A DNA stretch of 64,000 bases from an uncultured Prevotellaceae bacterium (GCA_900318205.1 ONJS01000010.1:1-64000), one strand, 5' to 3'. Shown: positions 1 to 7,259, counted from the first letter of the stretch. Notes: generated by a model not told the origin, from the sequence alone. A program made the numbers and translations.

Positions 1-104
1 TCGGCGCGCTGCGGCGTGGTGATGATACGTTCGTTCTTGTACAAACCGGCAGCCTGGATGTCGGCGAGCTCCTTCTGGAGATGTTCCTGAAATTTTCCAA
101 ACAT
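1..104 (-). CDS. kbl: Glycine C-acetyltransferase (2-amino-3-ketobutyrate CoA ligase), N-terminal fragment
   Basis: Only the first 34 codons are in the window, reading MFGKFQEHLQKELADIQAAG then LYKNERIITTPQRA. This matches the conserved start of Kbl, the PLP enzyme that converts 2-amino-3-ketobutyrate plus CoA to glycine and acetyl-CoA in the cytoplasm. The catalytic lysine and PLP site lie outside the window. The start is the only ATG in frame and sits about 52 nt below a clear -7 box. The partner enzyme, threonine 3-dehydrogenase, is at 12636-13595 on the same strand, about 12.5 kb away, which supports the call. Other alpha-oxoamine synthases cannot be excluded from so short a piece. Confidence 0.75.
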   Translation of the reverse strand, partial: MFGKFQEHLQKELADIQAAGLYKNERIITTPQRA

Positions 105-161
105 GATAAAAAACTAATATTATTAAAGGTTTGACATTAAGTTAGGTTCATTAGATGGCTA

Positions 162-169
162 CAAAGGTA
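162..169 (-). promoter_or_regulatory. -7 box of the kbl promoter
   Basis: On the minus strand this reads TACCTTTG, an exact match to the Bacteroidetes primary-sigma -7 motif TAnnTTTG. It predicts a transcript start near 156 and a leader of about 50 nt before kbl. Confidence 0.6.
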
Positions 170-180
170 GTATTTTTTTC

Positions 181-224
181 TTTAGTTCTCAGTTTTTCAG
201 TCGTCAGTTTTTTTAGTTTTCAGT
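181..224. repeat. Degenerate 7-mer array (TTYAGTT units)
   Basis: Repeated TTTAGTT, CTCAGTT, TTCAGT and GTCAGTT units lie between the kbl promoter and the end of the glucosaminidase gene. The inverse orientation (AACTAAA, AACTGAA) is found at 1659-1683, so the two arrays bracket the glucosaminidase and cdd genes. Confidence 0.55.
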
Positions 225-246
225 GAGATGACTCTCCCCCTGAAGC

Positions 247-1002
247 CTAATCGTTGTCGGCACTGGAGGCGACGAGGCCTTGGCGCTGCGGCATGTTGAC
301 ATCCTGCTGCCCTTGGACGGGCTCCTGCTGGATGTTGTTCTGGCTACGGTTGCGGTCGCGGCGCTTGCGGTGGTGCCAGCGTGAACTGCTCGGAGCCTCT
401 TCCTCGGCTTCGACCTGCTGGGCGGGTTTGGCACCGTCAAGTCGCTTGCCGCCGTTGAGGGCATACAGCTCATATTGCTCGATGATGTTGATGAGTTTGG
501 TGGGATAGTTGATGTCCTCGGCATAGCCGCAGTCGCGGAGCCCCTGTGCCCAGCTGCGATAGTCGGTCACTTCCAGTTCATAGAGGATGCTGTAGCGGGG
601 ACCCTTGAGGAACTTGGCGTGGTCCAGGAAGGAATCCTCGGGGGCACCATACTTGCGGTAGCCCACATTGCTGCTCAGGGAGTCGCCCTTGCCATAGATC
701 TCACCTTTCCAGTGATAGGCCTTGATGCCGAAGTGGTTGTTGGCTTCCTTGGCCATGCGACTCTTGCCGGCGTAGCTCTCCAGGATGCCCTGGGCCAGCG
801 TGATGCTGGCAGGAACACCGTATTCCTGCTCAAACTGTAACGCTACGGGCTTGTAGCGCTCGATATACTCCAAATAATCCTGTCTTGTAGTCTGTGAAGA
901 GGCCGTAAAGGCATAAAAAATGGCAAAAATCAAGCAAAAAATGTAAATTCGCTTGTTTATCGGGAAATTATCTATAATTTTGCGTTCTAAGTAAAAACTC
1001 AT
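247..1002 (-). CDS. Secreted glucosaminidase-domain protein (GH73-type peptidoglycan hydrolase)
   Basis: The protein of about 251 residues starts with a short charged stretch and a hydrophobic segment (IYIFCLIFAIFYAF) that should act as signal peptide or membrane anchor. It continues into a GH73 glucosaminidase domain: GVPASITLAQGILESYAGKS holds the expected catalytic Glu in ILES, followed by NNHFGIKAYHWKGE and a repeated HAKFL/Y pattern. GH73 enzymes cut the glycan strands of peptidoglycan. The C-terminal 50 residues are basic then Gln-rich and low-complexity. The open frame extends to 1077, but that would run into the divergent cdd gene, so I place the start at the ATG at 1002, only 9 nt from the cdd start codon. 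Confidence 0.8.
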   Translation of the reverse strand: MSFYLERKIIDNFPINKRIYIFCLIFAIFYAFTASSQTTRQDYLEYIERYKPVALQFEQEYGVPASITLAQGILESYAGKSRMAKEANNHFGIKAYHWKGEIYGKGDSLSSNVGYRKYGAPEDSFLDHAKFLKGPRYSILYELEVTDYRSWAQGLRDCGYAEDINYPTKLINIIEQYELYALNGGKRLDGAKPAQQVEAEEEAPSSSRWHHRKRRDRNRSQNNIQQEPVQGQQDVNMPQRQGLVASSADND

Positions 1003-1009
1003 AATTTTG
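974..1009 (+). promoter_or_regulatory. Two candidate -7 boxes before cdd
   Basis: TAATTTTG occurs near 975-982 and again at 1002-1009. The upstream one gives a leader of about 20 nt; the downstream one would start transcription at the cdd ATG itself. The stretch also overlaps the start of the divergent glucosaminidase gene, so the two genes share a very compact control region. Confidence 0.4.
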
Positions 1010-1011
1010 TT

Positions 1012-1476
1012 ATGACTGAAAAGAAAATCACCACAAAGGTAAGGGTTTATTCTTATAATGAGCTCACCGAAGAGCAAAAAAAATTAGTTGACCTTGCTCG
1101 AGAGGCCACGATGAATTCCTATTCGCCCTATAGCAACTTCAAGGTTGGAGCCGCTCTAGAGCTTGACAACGGCGAGGTGTTTATCGGTGCAAATCAGGAG
1201 AATGCGGCCTTTGCAGGCATCTGCGGTGAGCGTGCCGCACTCTATGCTGCAGGCGCAAAATACCCTGGTGTGCCTGTCAAGTCGGTAGCCATCACTTCTT
1301 ACACGCGAGACGAGTTTGTCGTCGAGCCAACCGCCCCCTGCGGCGTCTGCCGCCAGGCTTTCCTGGAATTTGAGAAAAACGGCCATCCCATCGAGCTCAT
1401 TCTCGCCGGCAAGGAAAAGATTTACATCCTTGACAGCTTCCAGGACACCATGCCCCTCTCCTTCACCGAATTCTAA
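1012..1476 (+). CDS. cdd: Cytidine deaminase
   Basis: This 154-residue protein deaminates cytidine and deoxycytidine to uridine and deoxyuridine in pyrimidine salvage. Residues 36-60 (NSYSPYSNFKVGAALELDNG) form the family signature and substrate pocket. The zinc site is complete: Cys71 and the catalytic Glu73 in GICGERAAL, and Cys110 and Cys113 in APCGVCRQAF. The length is typical of homotetrameric Cdd enzymes, with about 20 extra residues at the N terminus, as seen in other Bacteroidales. It is divergent from the glucosaminidase gene and appears monocistronic. Confidence 0.95.
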   Translation: MTEKKITTKVRVYSYNELTEEQKKLVDLAREATMNSYSPYSNFKVGAALELDNGEVFIGANQENAAFAGICGERAALYAAGAKYPGVPVKSVAITSYTRDEFVVEPTAPCGVCRQAFLEFEKNGHPIELILAGKEKIYILDSFQDTMPLSFTEF

Positions 1477-1502
1477 GATTTTTCAGACAACCCAGACAAC
1501 AC

Positions 1503-1556
1503 AGGAGGGACAACCTTGACAACACAATTCGTTAGTTGTTCAAGGTTGCCCCTCCT
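1503..1556. terminator. Long imperfect hairpin after cdd
   Basis: Two arms of about 21 nt (1503-1523 and 1535-1556; AGGAGGGACAACCTTGACAA against its near-complement) pair with two irregularities around an 11-nt loop. It lies 26 nt after the cdd stop and may end transcription, but it is followed by a C-rich tract rather than a T-run. Confidence 0.5.
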
Positions 1557-1657
1557 AGTTCCCCCACAATCCCCCCATTGTCCCCCCCTCCCCAGTTCTC
1601 CCATTATTCCCATTGCTCCCATCACCCCCTATCACTCCCCATCCCCTAATTTCTCCC
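1557..1657. other. C/T-rich intergenic tract
   Basis: About 100 nt made almost only of C, T and A on the plus strand, with repeated runs of C (CCCCCC at several places) and short CCCAT/CCCCAT phrases. No reading frame or promoter is seen in it. It sits between the cdd hairpin and the yfhO promoter. Confidence 0.6.
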
Positions 1658-1658
1658 A

Positions 1659-1683
1659 ACTAAAAACTAAAAACTGAAAACTT
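1659..1683. repeat. Degenerate 7-mer array (AACTRAA units)
   Basis: AACTAAA, AACTAAA and AACTGAA follow one another directly. They are the reverse complement of the unit found at 181-224. The array ends just before the yfhO promoter. Confidence 0.55.
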
Positions 1684-1688
1684 TTCCC

Positions 1689-1696
1689 TACCTTTG
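1689..1696 (+). promoter_or_regulatory. -7 box of the yfhO promoter
   Basis: TACCTTTG matches TAnnTTTG; the start codon follows about 40 nt downstream. Confidence 0.6.
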
Positions 1697-1735
1697 CAGG
1701 TTGTAATCAAGAAAACCTAATCATCAACTACAATA

Positions 1736-4270
1736 ATGAAGAGTAACTTAGACAAGAAACTGGTGGGGTCGCTGTCGCTGGCCGACGTGATCCACTTTGC
1801 GATTGCGGTCATTATCTTTGCCGCCATCTCATGGATTTATTTCTATCCCAATGACGTGAACGGCGATGTCCTGCAGCAGAACGACGTGATGCAGGGTGCC
1901 GCCAACAGTCAGGAAATCAACTCGTTTGAGCAGCAGACGGGTGAGAAGTCATGGTGGACCGATGCCCTATTTGGCGGTATGCCCGCCTTCCAGATCACGC
2001 CGTCCTATGAGGGAACGACTATGCTGAGTCCCGCCTCGGCACTCTATCGCTTGGGCTTCCCGACGCCTGTGAGCTGGGTATTTATCCTCATGCTGGGCTT
2101 CTTCCTGCTGATGCTGGCGTTTAAGGTTAAATGGTACTATGCCGTCCTTGGCGCTATTGGCTATGCGTTCTCGAGTTACTTCTTCATCCTGATGGGCGCC
2201 GGCCACATCTGGAAACTGATGGTGCTCGCCTATATTCCGCCCACGATTGCAGGTATCGTCTGGTGTTATCGTGGCAAGTACCTGGGCGGTATGGCTGTTG
2301 CAGCCTTCTTTGCCGCTCTGCAGCTGGCCAGCAACCATGTGCAGATGACCTATTACTCGATGTTCCTCATCGTGGCGTTGGTTATCGCCTATCTCGTTAA
2401 GGCCATCATCGACAAGCAGGTGGGCCGCTGGTGCATCGCTACTGCTGCGTTGGCAGTGGCAGCCGGATTGGCACTGCTGGCCAATTCGCCCAACCTGTTC
2501 ATGACCTACAAATATGCCCAGGAGACCATGCGCGGCGGTCACAGCGAACTCACGCCTCAGGGCGAAGATGCCGTCAACGCCAAGCCCACCGAGGGAGGTC
2601 TGGACAAGGACTACATCACCCAGTGGAGCTATGGCAAGGACGAGACTTTCACCTTGCTCATCCCCAATGTGAAGGGCGGTGCTACCCTCAAGCCCGAGCA
2701 CGGCGACCACCGCATGCTGGTGTTGAGTGATACCGATAAGGCCACTAAGATGGCTAACACTGGCCAGATGAGCCAGCAAGATGTCCAGATTCTGAGCCAG
2801 TTCCCGCAGTACTTCGGTGACCAGCCGATGACCAACGGCCCCGTCTATGTGGGTGCCCTCATTTGTGCCCTCTTCCTGCTGGGTTGCTTCATCGTGAGGG
2901 GTCCAGTGAAATGGGCTCTGCTCATCGCCACCATCATCAGTATCCTGCTCTCGTGGGGCCACAACATGATGTGGCTCACCGACTGGATGATTGACCATTT
3001 CCCCATGTACAACAAGTTCCGCACTGTGGCGTCAATCCTCGTCATCGCCGAGATTGCGATGCCCATCCTGGCCGTGCTGGGATTGCGGGAACTCTTCAAG
3101 GAGCCCGACGGCTGGCGCAAGCACAAGGTCGCCCTGTTGGCATCCTTCGGCTTCTGCGCCTTCGTTTGCCTGTTGACGGCGATATTCCCGGGCATATTTG
3201 GCCACTTCTCGGCTCAGGAGCATGAGCAGTTGGTCGCTACGGGTCAGATTCAGCAGTATCCCAGTGTTGACGCTGCTATCGCTGCCGTGCGTGGCGCCCT
3301 GGTCAGCGGTGACGCTTGGCGCAGCCTCATCGTCATCCTGCTCGGCTTCGGTGTCATCTTTGTTTACCTGAAAGGCAAAGTCAATGAGATGGTCGCCACC
3401 CTCGTGCTGGCTGCTATCGTGCTGGTGGACATGTATGCCGTGAACAAGCGCTACATCAACGCCGACACCTTCACTTCCCACTATGATGTATCCGAGCAGC
3501 AGTTTGTACAGCGTCCTGCCGACGCCCAGATTCTGCAAGACAAGGACATGAACTACCGCGTGATGGATGTGCAGCACTTCGGCGAGGCGATGCCCAGTTA
3601 CTTCCACAAGACCGTCGGTGGTTATCATGCAGCCAAGTTGACGCGTTACAACGACCTCATCAACAACCAGATTGCCAAGAACAACGTGCAGGTGCTCAAT
3701 ATGCTCAACACCCGCTACGTCATCGTTGATGACCAGACCGTGCAGCGCAACCCCGATGCCCTGGGCAACGCGTGGTTTGTCGATTCGCTCACCTATGTCA
3801 ACAATGCCGATGAGGAAATGGCATTCCTCGACAACTTCAATCCCGCTAAGAGTGCCGTGGCTGATGCCAAGTTCAAGCAGCAGTTGGGCGATGCCCGTGC
3901 GGCACAGCCTGGCGATACCATCTACGAGACCAGCTATGCCCCCAATCACCTGACCTATAAGAGCCACAGCGCCAACGGCGGCCTGGCTGTATTCAGCGAG
4001 GTGTATTTCCCCTGGGGCTGGAAGGTGACGGTTGACGGCAAGCCCGCTGAGATGGGCCGCGTGAACTACATCCTGCGTGCCTTGCAGTTGCCCGCAGGTG
4101 ACCATGAGATTGACTTCAAGTTTGTCCCCGACGAGGTCAACAAGACCCAGTCGTGGGCCAAGTTTGCAGTCATCGCCATCTACTTGTTGCTCCTGTTGGC
4201 GTTGAACTACGCTCTGTTCGGCGACAAGTTGCGCAAGAACAAGGTTGAAAAAGAGGCCCCTGAAGCCTAA
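1736..4270 (+). CDS. YfhO-family polytopic membrane protein
   Basis: The 844-residue protein has a hydrophobic segment near residues 18-36, then many membrane segments between about 95 and 480, a further segment near 540-560, a long soluble part, and a last membrane segment near 815-833. An extracytoplasmic loop after the first segment holds acidic residues (FYPNDVNGDVLQQND) and GGMPAF, as in YfhO proteins, which have a GT-C-like fold and are thought to use polyprenyl-linked sugars on cell-surface polymers. The acceptor cannot be deduced here. It is followed after 11 nt by a possible methyltransferase gene, so the two probably form an operon. Confidence 0.8.
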   Translation: MKSNLDKKLVGSLSLADVIHFAIAVIIFAAISWIYFYPNDVNGDVLQQNDVMQGAANSQEINSFEQQTGEKSWWTDALFGGMPAFQITPSYEGTTMLSPASALYRLGFPTPVSWVFILMLGFFLLMLAFKVKWYYAVLGAIGYAFSSYFFILMGAGHIWKLMVLAYIPPTIAGIVWCYRGKYLGGMAVAAFFAALQLASNHVQMTYYSMFLIVALVIAYLVKAIIDKQVGRWCIATAALAVAAGLALLANSPNLFMTYKYAQETMRGGHSELTPQGEDAVNAKPTEGGLDKDYITQWSYGKDETFTLLIPNVKGGATLKPEHGDHRMLVLSDTDKATKMANTGQMSQQDVQILSQFPQYFGDQPMTNGPVYVGALICALFLLGCFIVRGPVKWALLIATIISILLSWGHNMMWLTDWMIDHFPMYNKFRTVASILVIAEIAMPILAVLGLRELFKEPDGWRKHKVALLASFGFCAFVCLLTAIFPGIFGHFSAQEHEQLVATGQIQQYPSVDAAIAAVRGALVSGDAWRSLIVILLGFGVIFVYLKGKVNEMVATLVLAAIVLVDMYAVNKRYINADTFTSHYDVSEQQFVQRPADAQILQDKDMNYRVMDVQHFGEAMPSYFHKTVGGYHAAKLTRYNDLINNQIAKNNVQVLNMLNTRYVIVDDQTVQRNPDALGNAWFVDSLTYVNNADEEMAFLDNFNPAKSAVADAKFKQQLGDARAAQPGDTIYETSYAPNHLTYKSHSANGGLAVFSEVYFPWGWKVTVDGKPAEMGRVNYILRALQLPAGDHEIDFKFVPDEVNKTQSWAKFAVIAIYLLLLLALNYALFGDKLRKNKVEKEAPEA

Positions 4271-4281
4271 AACCTAAAATC

Positions 4282-4977
4282 TTGTTTCAGCCAAAACGAT
4301 ATCTCAATGCTTGGAGCCGTCACCACCGCAGTGGCGGCTTCGGCATCCATTCACCCTACGCTTACCAGTTTGTGCGCAACGTGTGGAGCCAGCGCCTGCC
4401 TTATTATGCCTATGGGGGCTTGAGGCAGTTGATTGGTACCATCAGGGACGTCACGACCAGGCAGCAGCGACGTGAGCTGGACCTTATCAGCGAGCCTGAG
4501 GCGAAATTATTGTTCAGGGTGACCAATTTCTTCAACCCCACAAGAATTCTTCAGGTGGGAGCCGCTACGGGCGTTGAGAGCGTCGCCATGCTGGAGGTGA
4601 ACAGCCAGAGCCGTCTCTACCTCTATGACCCGCAACTGGAGCAGAAGGCACTTGCCGTGCGTGTGCTGCAAAGCCAGCTCAATAGGGTAGAGTGCTATGA
4701 CGATGCGACGGTAGCCGTCAATGATATGTTGCAGCACGCCCCCGGGCCGATGTTGGCGTTGGTTAACATGCCGGTTGATGAAGCCATGCTAAGACGTCTC
4801 CTGAATGCCCAATGCGTGGTCGTGATACGCAACCTGAATCGCGACGAGGTTATGTCGCGCCTATTTGCTGGTTGTTGCGGGTACATGCCCATGGGCCAGA
4901 CCTATACCAACAACAAAATCGCCATCCTCAATCCTAATCCCAAGCTGCAGCGCGAGGACTTCCTCCTGTGGCTATAG
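4282..4977 (+). CDS. Conserved protein with a possible Rossmann methyltransferase-like domain
   Basis: The frame begins with a TTG codon 11 nt after the yfhO stop, and this start gives an N terminus MFQPKRYLNAWSRHHRSGGF that looks genuine; no nearby ATG fits. Residues about 90-105 (PTRILQVGAATGVESVAMLE) resemble the SAM-binding motif I of class I methyltransferases, and a later LYLYDP resembles motif II. Motifs beyond that are weak, so activity is uncertain. It has no signal peptide and should be cytoplasmic. Close spacing suggests translational coupling to the YfhO-family gene and a shared role in surface-polymer modification, which is inference. Confidence 0.6.
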   Translation: MFQPKRYLNAWSRHHRSGGFGIHSPYAYQFVRNVWSQRLPYYAYGGLRQLIGTIRDVTTRQQRRELDLISEPEAKLLFRVTNFFNPTRILQVGAATGVESVAMLEVNSQSRLYLYDPQLEQKALAVRVLQSQLNRVECYDDATVAVNDMLQHAPGPMLALVNMPVDEAMLRRLLNAQCVVVIRNLNRDEVMSRLFAGCCGYMPMGQTYTNNKIAILNPNPKLQREDFLLWL

Positions 4978-5045
4978 CAAAGCGAAGGATCTCATCTAAC
5001 GAGAGTTCGACGTGAATATACTCTGGTTAGCCGCTGAGACATGTA

Positions 5046-5067
5046 GAGACGCAAAATTTTGCGTCTC
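5046..5067. repeat. Perfect 22-bp palindrome
   Basis: GAGACGCAAAA is followed directly by its exact reverse complement. Perfect symmetry without a loop suggests a REP-like extragenic element or a dimeric-protein site rather than a terminator. Confidence 0.7.
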
Positions 5068-5186
5068 CAATCGTTAGGCATTACCAAAATGCAGCCTATG
5101 GGGATGTGTCATAGATGAAAGCCAATAGTTACTCAAACAGATATAAGAGCAAATAGATATATTACTTTGATAAAGATATAGCAATT

Positions 5187-5228
5187 ATGAAAGCACAATT
5201 AATTAACAATAAATGGAAAAGACTATGA
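5187..5228 (+). CDS. Possible 13-residue leader peptide
   Basis: ATG at 5187 opens a frame MKAQLINNKWKRL that stops at 5226-5228. Its TGA overlaps the ATG at 5225, the second possible start of the next gene, as ATGA. This could be a translationally coupled leader, or chance in AT-rich DNA. Confidence 0.25.
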   Translation: MKAQLINNKWKRL

Positions 5229-5458
5229 AAGAGAGAATATTAGCTTTTTTAAAGACTCACCAGTGGTGTATAATAGTTATTATGATAATACTTACCTTCT
5301 ATCAATTAAAAGTAAATGTAGATGGTATGATAATAGAACACCAGCAAGAGCAAATAGAGAAATACAAGGCACAATCCAGAGAGTACAAAGATGCTTACTG
5401 GCAGATGGTAGATGAAAAGAACAGATGGCGAGAGATAGCAGAAGAATTAGGCAGATAA
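5213..5458 (+). CDS. Small single-span membrane protein with coiled coil
   Basis: I do not recognise a family. The 81-residue product has one membrane segment (WCIIVIMIILTFYQL, about residues 18-32) and then a charged, Gln/Glu/Lys-rich helix of about 45 residues (EHQQEQIEKYKAQSREYKD) likely to form a coiled coil. This arrangement resembles many small phage or mobile-element membrane proteins, but that is only a general likeness. The true start may be the ATG at 5225 (MKERILAFL), which overlaps the stop of a possible leader peptide. Codon use is AT-rich and unlike the flanking genes. Confidence 0.55.
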   Translation: MEKTMKERILAFLKTHQWCIIVIMIILTFYQLKVNVDGMIIEHQQEQIEKYKAQSREYKDAYWQMVDEKNRWREIAEELGR

Positions 5459-5471
5459 AGCACAATTAACC

Positions 5472-5500
5472 CCACCAGTATGTTTTCTAAGGTGGTTTTT
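5472..5500. terminator. Terminator between convergent genes
   Basis: CCACC and GGTGG arms separated by 14 nt are followed by TTTTT on the plus strand, directly after the small membrane-protein gene and against the end of the convergent 5499-5786 gene. Confidence 0.55.
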
Positions 5501-5786
5501 ATATATTAAAATCATCCATAAAATCATCACCAGATAAATCAAGAATATTATCTTTAAGACTATCTGTCTCTTCTCCCAAATAGTTCAAGAGATCATTATA
5601 GTAACGATTTATTAATCTTTGTTGAACCTCTAATACTAATGACAAAAGGAATCCCAGTAAAATAGAGGCTGTAGCACAAATATTAGCCCCAGATGGCTCT
5701 TTAATGAGTAGATATATTGAGAAGCCCAGTAGGACAATAAAACACCCTATCACAACATTCAAAGCCATTTTTATAACAGTATTCAT
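5499..5786 (-). CDS. Small protein with two membrane segments
   Basis: No family is recognised. The 95-residue protein has two hydrophobic segments (about residues 5-27 and 35-52) separated by a short polar turn with KEPSGAN, then a soluble tail of about 40 residues that is acidic at the end (SGDDFMDDFN). The topology would place both termini on the same side of the membrane. It has its own -7 box upstream and converges with the 5213-5458 gene. Base composition marks it as part of the AT-rich island. Confidence 0.55.
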   Translation of the reverse strand: MNTVIKMALNVVIGCFIVLLGFSIYLLIKEPSGANICATASILLGFLLSLVLEVQQRLINRYYNDLLNYLGEETDSLKDNILDLSGDDFMDDFNI

Positions 5787-5830
5787 AAGATAATCGTATT
5801 AGCAGTTTATATGAGTCTATTAATTTACCG

Positions 5831-5838
5831 CAAAGATA
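5831..5838 (-). promoter_or_regulatory. -7 box of the 5499-5786 gene
   Basis: The minus strand reads TATCTTTG, matching TAnnTTTG, about 45 nt before the start codon. Confidence 0.55.
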
Positions 5839-5876
5839 TAATATTTTAGTTATTCAACTACTATGAAATAAACTAA

Positions 5877-5904
5877 GAGCCAGCCCTTAAATAGGGTTTG
5901 GCTC
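5877..5904 (-). terminator. Hairpin after the 5922-6377 gene
   Basis: GAGCCAGCCCT pairs with AGGGTTTGGCTC across a 5-nt loop, with a small bulge. It lies between two minus-strand island genes. A closely similar hairpin recurs at 6430-6454. Confidence 0.55.
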
Positions 5905-5921
5905 TTGTTGTTTCTATGGCG

Positions 5922-6377
5922 TCATTTCCTTATTTGTTCTAGTATTTCTGGATGCTCCCTTACATAACCCAATATCATATCTACCAATCTGTTTATATCA
6001 GCAATATTTACTTCACTATCTTCATTTACATCACCTTTGATTATGGTTTGACCTGATGAAACTTCTTTTGATAATAAGTAAGATAAACAATGATTAATAT
6101 CACTAGTCACAAATTCTACTTCATACCCGTAACTAGATAGCAAATTCAGAATTTCCCCTATTGTATATATTCTAATAGAGTTGTCATAATACCAGTAGTG
6201 CGAGTTGCTACTATATACAAAACCCTCAATATTATCAGGAACATCACCTGTTATTCTATAATATGCATCACTAGCACCTCCGCTAAATGTATTTGAATAA
6301 ACTGTTATATAACTCTTTCTTGCAGATGCGGTGACACTTACTAAAACAAGCAGTAATAATAAAATAATCTTCTTCAT
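5922..6377 (-). CDS. Small secreted protein with one dockerin-like motif
   Basis: The 151-residue protein has a classical signal peptide (MKKIILLLLLVLVSVTASA). The middle (about 22-110) is rich in Tyr, Ser and Asn and matches nothing I know. Residues about 112-137 (KGDVNEDSEVNIADINRLVD) form a dockerin-like calcium loop and helix; a full dockerin normally has two such halves, so this may be a half module or an anchoring remnant. The gene is AT-rich, yet the motif is the same type as in the GC-richer secreted enzymes of this window. It suggests an exported, surface-linked protein, but binding partners are unknown. Confidence 0.65.
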   Translation of the reverse strand: MKKIILLLLLVLVSVTASARKSYITVYSNTFSGGASDAYYRITGDVPDNIEGFVYSSNSHYWYYDNSIRIYTIGEILNLLSSYGYEVEFVTSDINHCLSYLLSKEVSSGQTIIKGDVNEDSEVNIADINRLVDMILGYVREHPEILEQIRK

Positions 6378-6409
6378 AATATAATTGTTTTTAAAGTTAA
6401 TAGATACTG

Positions 6410-6417
6410 CAAAGATA
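6410..6417 (-). promoter_or_regulatory. -7 box of the dockerin-motif gene
   Basis: The minus strand reads TATCTTTG, about 33 nt before the start codon at 6377. Confidence 0.5.
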
Positions 6418-6429
6418 GTGAAAAAACAA

Positions 6430-6454
6430 AAGCCAGCCCTAATTGGGTTGGCTC
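6430..6454 (-). terminator. Terminator of the 6460-7227 gene
   Basis: On the minus strand GAGCCAACCC pairs with GGGCTGGCTT over a 5-nt loop and is followed by TTTTGTTTTTT, a good intrinsic terminator directly after the stop codon. Confidence 0.7.
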
Positions 6455-6459
6455 TTTTA

Positions 6460-7227
6460 TTATATCAACAATAGCAATAGTGATGGTATCAGTATCAAGC
6501 CCAGAAGCAGCATACATCCTTTATTCTTAGTAGGCTCTGGTTGTTTAACTGGCTCTTCATCCATTAGCTTTGATAGATCTACCTTTATAGTAGCTGAAGT
6601 GTAGTCATCTTCTTCCAAAGGTCGGCTTTTAGCAAATTCCCTGCATTGCCTTCTAATCTCAGAGTAATCAAAATCTTCTGTGAATGGGATAGTAAACCAG
6701 TTATAAGGATTACGCAAGTCAGACCTACCACCTCCTAGGGTAACTTCAAATGAATCTGAGATATAGAAGTATGTGGTTTTATAAGGAAATATGAAGATTT
6801 TGGCTTCATTCCAGTCTATATTATAATTATCCTTTGCATACTGGATTCTATCACGCAAATTATTCTCTGTAAGCCTATCTATGTGTAACTCCCTATCCTT
6901 CCTAATCACCAAATCACCATCTACAAACATCACAGTCATTTGTCGGTGTGATAAGTGCATTTCAAAAGATACCGCATCTTCACCAGTACCATAGTAAGGT
7001 TTTACCCTTTCATAAGCATCTATGATTTCTTGTGAAGGTGCATCATCAGGAAAACAGTAGAATGTTTCACCTACCCTACCACCATACTTTTCTTTAGCTA
7101 CTTCTGGTGGTACTAAGTAGGCTTCATTCTCTGCTATAGCCTTCTTACTGGTTTTCTTCAGTTGGTTTACCAGTTGCTGAATATGCTGGGCATATTCCTC
7201 TGCTTTTGTATCTTTAAGTGGAATCAT
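6460..7227 (-). CDS. Tail-anchored protein of unknown function
   Basis: No family is recognised. The 255-residue product lacks a signal peptide. Residues 8-32 are a charged helix (YAQHIQQLVNQLKKTSKKA), the middle has alternating beta-type segments with many aromatic residues (FIFPYKTTYFYISDSF), and residues about 215-235 form a Pro/Glu/Lys linker. The last 20 residues (CMLLLGLILIPSLLLLLI) form a single C-terminal membrane anchor, so the bulk of the protein should be cytoplasmic and attached to the inner membrane. It has its own terminator and a -7 box upstream. Codon use is that of the AT-rich island. Confidence 0.6.
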   Translation of the reverse strand: MIPLKDTKAEEYAQHIQQLVNQLKKTSKKAIAENEAYLVPPEVAKEKYGGRVGETFYCFPDDAPSQEIIDAYERVKPYYGTGEDAVSFEMHLSHRQMTVMFVDGDLVIRKDRELHIDRLTENNLRDRIQYAKDNYNIDWNEAKIFIFPYKTTYFYISDSFEVTLGGGRSDLRNPYNWFTIPFTEDFDYSEIRRQCREFAKSRPLEEDDYTSATIKVDLSKLMDEEPVKQPEPTKNKGCMLLLGLILIPSLLLLLI

Positions 7228-7251
7228 AATAGTAGTACTTTATTGATTGCC

Positions 7252-7259
7252 CAAAGATA
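7252..7259 (-). promoter_or_regulatory. -7 box of the tail-anchored protein gene
   Basis: The minus strand reads TATCTTTG, 25 nt before the start codon at 7227. Confidence 0.55.

Noticed and set aside
1967-2998. Minus-strand open frame of 343 codons opposite the YfhO-family gene
   Set aside because: His/Gln/Glu-rich product with no motif, fully inside a coherent membrane-protein gene.
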